A stretch of 64,000 nucleotides of DNA from positions 2,356,001-2,420,000 of the forward strand of contig NZ_FNKO01000002.1 of the NCBI RefSeq assembly GCF_900100925.1, given 5' to 3'. The position numbers were made by a program, and so were the translations under genes. This document shows positions 61,502 to 64,000 of the stretch, one piece after another. The DNA comes from Actinopolyspora saharensis. Lineage in GTDB: Bacteria; Actinomycetota; Actinomycetes; Mycobacteriales; Pseudonocardiaceae. The notes beneath the pieces are model-generated. The model did no database searches. It had not been told where the DNA came from and saw only the letters and a list, made by a program, of their open reading frames with translations. The number at the start of each line of letters is the position of its first letter. The first letter of the stretch is position 1.

Positions 61502-63253
61502 GTGTACCGAAGTCGGCGTCGTCCGCTTCCCGTGGTGGCACTGCTGCTGGTGTCGCTGAGTGTGCTCGCCGGGTGCACGAACGCGCCGCCCCCGCCACTG
61601 GTGGAGAGCACCTCGTCCGCTCCGACCTCCGAGCCGCCGCCGACGGAGCCGGCCCAGCCCAAGGTGGTCGTGGCCGGGATCGACGAGCTCAGCGGCGGTT
61701 TCAACCCGCACGCCCTGGCGGACCAGTCCCCGGTGACCGACGCGCTGTCCGAGCTCATGCTGCCCTCCGCGTTCGTGCCGGGGCCCGACGGAAAGCAGGT
61801 GCTCAACGACACCCTGCTGAAATCGGCCGAGGTCGTCGGCGACGCGGACGAGTTCACGGTGCGCTACCGGATCCGCACCGGGGCCGGGTGGTCGGACGGC
61901 GCTCCGATCGCTGCCGAGGACTTCGTGTACCTCTGGGAACAGATGCGGGATCGTTCCGGGGTGGTCAACCCGGTGGGGTACCGCATGATCTCCGACGTGG
62001 AGTCCAGGCAGGGCGGCAAGACCGTGCTGGTCACCTTCGACCAGCCCTACCCGGGGTGGAAGTCGCTGTTCGACCACTTGCTGCCCGCCCACCTGCTCAA
62101 GGACGCCCCCGGAGGTTGGACGGACACCCTCGACAAGGGATATCCGGCCTCGGGCGGCCCCTTCGCGATACGCCGGTTCGACCTCGACAGGGGCGAGGTC
62201 GTGCTGATGCGCAACGAGCGGTTCTGGGGGAAGCCGGCGAAGTCGGACCGCATCGTGCTGCGGGCCGCCGACCGTTCCGCGAATCTGAACGCCCTGCGCA
62301 GCGGGAAGGTGCAGATGGGCATGTTCACCGTCGACGGCCGCACCATGGACGCGCTGCGCGACCTGGACGAGCAGGTCAGCCTGACCACCCTGCCCCGCCC
62401 CGTGACGAGCACCCTGCTCCTGCGGCGCACCAGTCCCCAGCTCTCCGACGTCCGGGTCCGGCGCGCCGTGCTGGCCGCCCTGGACCGGAACGCGCTGGTG
62501 CGGAAGGGCACCGGGGGCGGGCCCGCGCAGCAGCTGCGTGCCCACTCGCAGGTCCTGGCGCCCTCGCAGCCCGGGTACTCCCCCACCGAGCCAGCGGGCG
62601 AGTTCCCCGACTCACCGCGGCCGCAGCGGGTCGAGCGGCTGCTCAAGGAGGCGGGCTACCAGCACACCGGCGGTTCCTGGGTGCGCGACGGTGCTCCGCT
62701 GAACCTCGTGATCGCGGCCCAGTTCGAGGACGAGTCCTACGAGGACGTGGCCAACGCCGTGGCCGAGCAGCTGGCCGCGCAGGACATCCAGGCCACCGTC
62801 ATCACCCCGGAGGGCGACGAGCTCTACCGCACGATGCTGCCCGCGGACCCGGAGACGCGGGGTTCGCCGGACGCGGCCGAGGTCGACCTCGCCGTGGCTC
62901 CCCGCCCGGTGGGCCCGGATCCCGCCTCCACCATGGCCTCCCAGTGGGGGTGCCCCGGGGTGGACCCGGAGACGGGACGAACCGCCGCGTTCAACATGAC
63001 CGGTTTCTGCGACCGGCTGCTGCAGCCGACCATCGAGGCCGCCACCACGGGGGAGACCTCCTTCGAGAAGGCCTCCGCGCGGGTCGAGCCCGCGCTGTGG
63101 TCCAGCGCCGTGGCGTTGCCGCTCTACCAGGAGGCGCAGGTGCTGGCCGTGCGCCGCGAGATCAGCGGCGTGGAGGACGGCCCCGGCTTCGCCGGCCCGT
63201 TCAGCTCGGCGGGCGACTGGGTCGGTGCCCCGGGGGAGAGCTACGACTGGTGA
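61502..63253 (+). CDS. lpqW: LpqW-like substrate-binding lipoprotein (family 5)
   Basis: 583 residues. Signal peptide with lipobox LAGC (Cys25), a Pro/Ser-rich linker (28-50), then a peptide-binding-protein (SBP_bac_5) fold: LIYEP-like LSELMLPSAFVPGPDGKQVL, YRIRTGAGWSDGAPIAAEDF, VRRAVLAALDRNALV. No ABC transporter genes accompany it, as with mycobacterial LpqW, which controls phosphatidylinositol mannoside/lipoarabinomannan synthesis rather than uptake. Position after typA supports this orthology. GTG with GGAGG 9 to 10 bases upstream. Confidence 0.88.
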   Translation: MYRSRRRPLPVVALLLVSLSVLAGCTNAPPPPLVESTSSAPTSEPPPTEPAQPKVVVAGIDELSGGFNPHALADQSPVTDALSELMLPSAFVPGPDGKQVLNDTLLKSAEVVGDADEFTVRYRIRTGAGWSDGAPIAAEDFVYLWEQMRDRSGVVNPVGYRMISDVESRQGGKTVLVTFDQPYPGWKSLFDHLLPAHLLKDAPGGWTDTLDKGYPASGGPFAIRRFDLDRGEVVLMRNERFWGKPAKSDRIVLRAADRSANLNALRSGKVQMGMFTVDGRTMDALRDLDEQVSLTTLPRPVTSTLLLRRTSPQLSDVRVRRAVLAALDRNALVRKGTGGGPAQQLRAHSQVLAPSQPGYSPTEPAGEFPDSPRPQRVERLLKEAGYQHTGGSWVRDGAPLNLVIAAQFEDESYEDVANAVAEQLAAQDIQATVITPEGDELYRTMLPADPETRGSPDAAEVDLAVAPRPVGPDPASTMASQWGCPGVDPETGRTAAFNMTGFCDRLLQPTIEAATTGETSFEKASARVEPALWSSAVALPLYQEAQVLAVRREISGVEDGPGFAGPFSSAGDWVGAPGESYDW

Positions 63254-63363
63254 GCTCCTCCCCGGAGGGGTGCTCTTCCCGCTCGTCGGGTGTTGGGCGG
63301 TCGTGGCGGAGCGAGCACGTCCGAGGCAGTACTGGCAGGTGTCGACCCGGGGAAGGTGGTGGC

Positions 63364-64000
63364 ATGTCGTTCACGACAGCCGGTTCGGAAAGCTCCGCGG
63401 AGCACGGTTCCGCGGAGGGGGCCGCGCATCCGCGGCTGCGCGGGCTGCGGTGCGTGCGCTGCGGGGAGCGGAGCTCGCTTCGCTCCGACACCGAGGGCTG
63501 TCGGCGGTGCCGCGCGGACGGGGTTCCCGCCGCTCTGCTGGCCGAGCACGAGCTGTCCGGCACCGACGGCGGGCTGTTGGCCGAGCGCTGGTCCCGGAGG
63601 CGGGACGGGATGTGGGCCTACCGCGAGCTGCTGCCGGTCCCCGGGGAGAGGGCCGTCACGCTGCGGGAAGGGGCGACCCCGCTGGTGGCGCTGCCCGCAC
63701 CGGCCGGGGGTGAACTTCCGGAGGTGCTGGTCAAGGACGAACGCCGCAACCCGACCGGCAGCTTCAAGGACCGCTTCTACAGCGCCGCGGTCTCCTGGGC
63801 CGCGTGGCAGGGGGCGCGGACCGTGGCGCTGGCCTCCAGCGGCAACGCGGCCGTCTCCGCGGCCGCCTACAGCGCGGCTGCCGGCTTGGACTGCGTCGCG
63901 GTGGCCACTCCCGACATCGGGGAGGTGTGGCGCGGCCTGGTCGAACTGCACGGCGGGCGGATGGTTTACGCCGCCGACGCCGCCGAGCGCTGGGACGTCC
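63364..64000 (+). CDS. threonine-synthase-like PLP enzyme, partial
   Basis: Runs off the right edge after 212 residues. N-terminal zinc-ribbon-like Cys4 (CVRCGERSSL ... GCRRC), then the fold-II PLP domain with the lysine in NPTGSFKDRFYS and the phosphate-binding SSGNAAVSAAAYSAA. This start matches the threonine synthase family with a rubredoxin-like N-terminus, but cysteate synthase and related enzymes share it. Without the C-terminus the substrate is uncertain. Confidence 0.85.
   Translation, partial: MSFTTAGSESSAEHGSAEGAAHPRLRGLRCVRCGERSSLRSDTEGCRRCRADGVPAALLAEHELSGTDGGLLAERWSRRRDGMWAYRELLPVPGERAVTLREGATPLVALPAPAGGELPEVLVKDERRNPTGSFKDRFYSAAVSWAAWQGARTVALASSGNAAVSAAAYSAAAGLDCVAVATPDIGEVWRGLVELHGGRMVYAADAAERWDV

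Overview
The window is chromosomal DNA of a very high-GC actinomycete. The strong GC bias at third codon positions, the frequent GTG starts and the start/stop overlaps all point that way. The gene order glpX / DUF4245 / xseB / xseA / lipid-droplet-type protein / ispH / DUF6542 / ychF, and the pair typA-lpqW, match the arrangement known in mycobacteria. The XRE-DUF5753 plus DUF397 regulators and the PF04672 methyltransferase are typical of Streptomyces and Pseudonocardiales. I infer a Pseudonocardiales-like organism; the genus cannot be settled from this sequence alone.

Layout. 1-600: secreted trypsin-like protease running off the left edge. 800-9620: conserved housekeeping block (ferredoxin-NADP reductase, GlpX, DUF4245, XseB, a 143-aa protein, XseA, lipid-droplet-associated protein, IspH, DUF6542). 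10020-15570: secreted GH172-type glycosidase, LacI regulator and FGGY sugar kinase. 15650-26020: DNA maintenance and repair (RmuC, SbcD-SbcC, DUF2252, Ogt, Ada-AlkA), a small lipoprotein and YchF. 26020-30350: accessory region with a gene-poor stretch, an O-methyltransferase, a tandemly duplicated pair of BldC/MerR-like mini-regulators, a zinc-finger-type protein and an AraC regulator. 30370-35830: an island-like segment bounded by 81-bp direct repeats. It carries a LacI regulator divergent from an operon of an HpsN-like HisD-family dehydrogenase, a 42-aa membrane peptide, a sodium:solute symporter and an unrecognised 193-aa protein. 35970-39540: three-subunit molybdenum hydroxylase. 39600-43740: small membrane proteins, a PPOX remnant, a DUF397/XRE regulatory set and a methyltransferase. 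43850-47140: biotin genes bioF, bioA (frameshifted) and bioD. 47250-48220: D-amino-acid-oxidase-type enzyme. 48500-52460: TPP riboswitch and thiamine ABC importer. 52535-58530: DinB protein, ABC exporter with LolA-like lipoprotein-carrier-type protein, atypical response regulator, SRPBCC-Nudix fusion and YciI. 59330-64000: typA, lpqW and a threonine-synthase-like enzyme running off the right edge.

How genes work together. SbcD/SbcC, Ogt/Ada-AlkA, bioA/bioD, thiBPQ, the molybdenum hydroxylase subunits and the dehydrogenase-symporter operon are each joined by overlapping or closely spaced starts, so they are likely co-translated. The LacI regulators have operator-like palindromes in the divergent promoter regions. 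Two features recur in non-coding DNA: a modular dispersed intergenic repeat (at least seven places), and 9-bp-phased T-tracts upstream of the two BldC-like genes. The second is the strongest candidate for an undescribed regulatory arrangement here.
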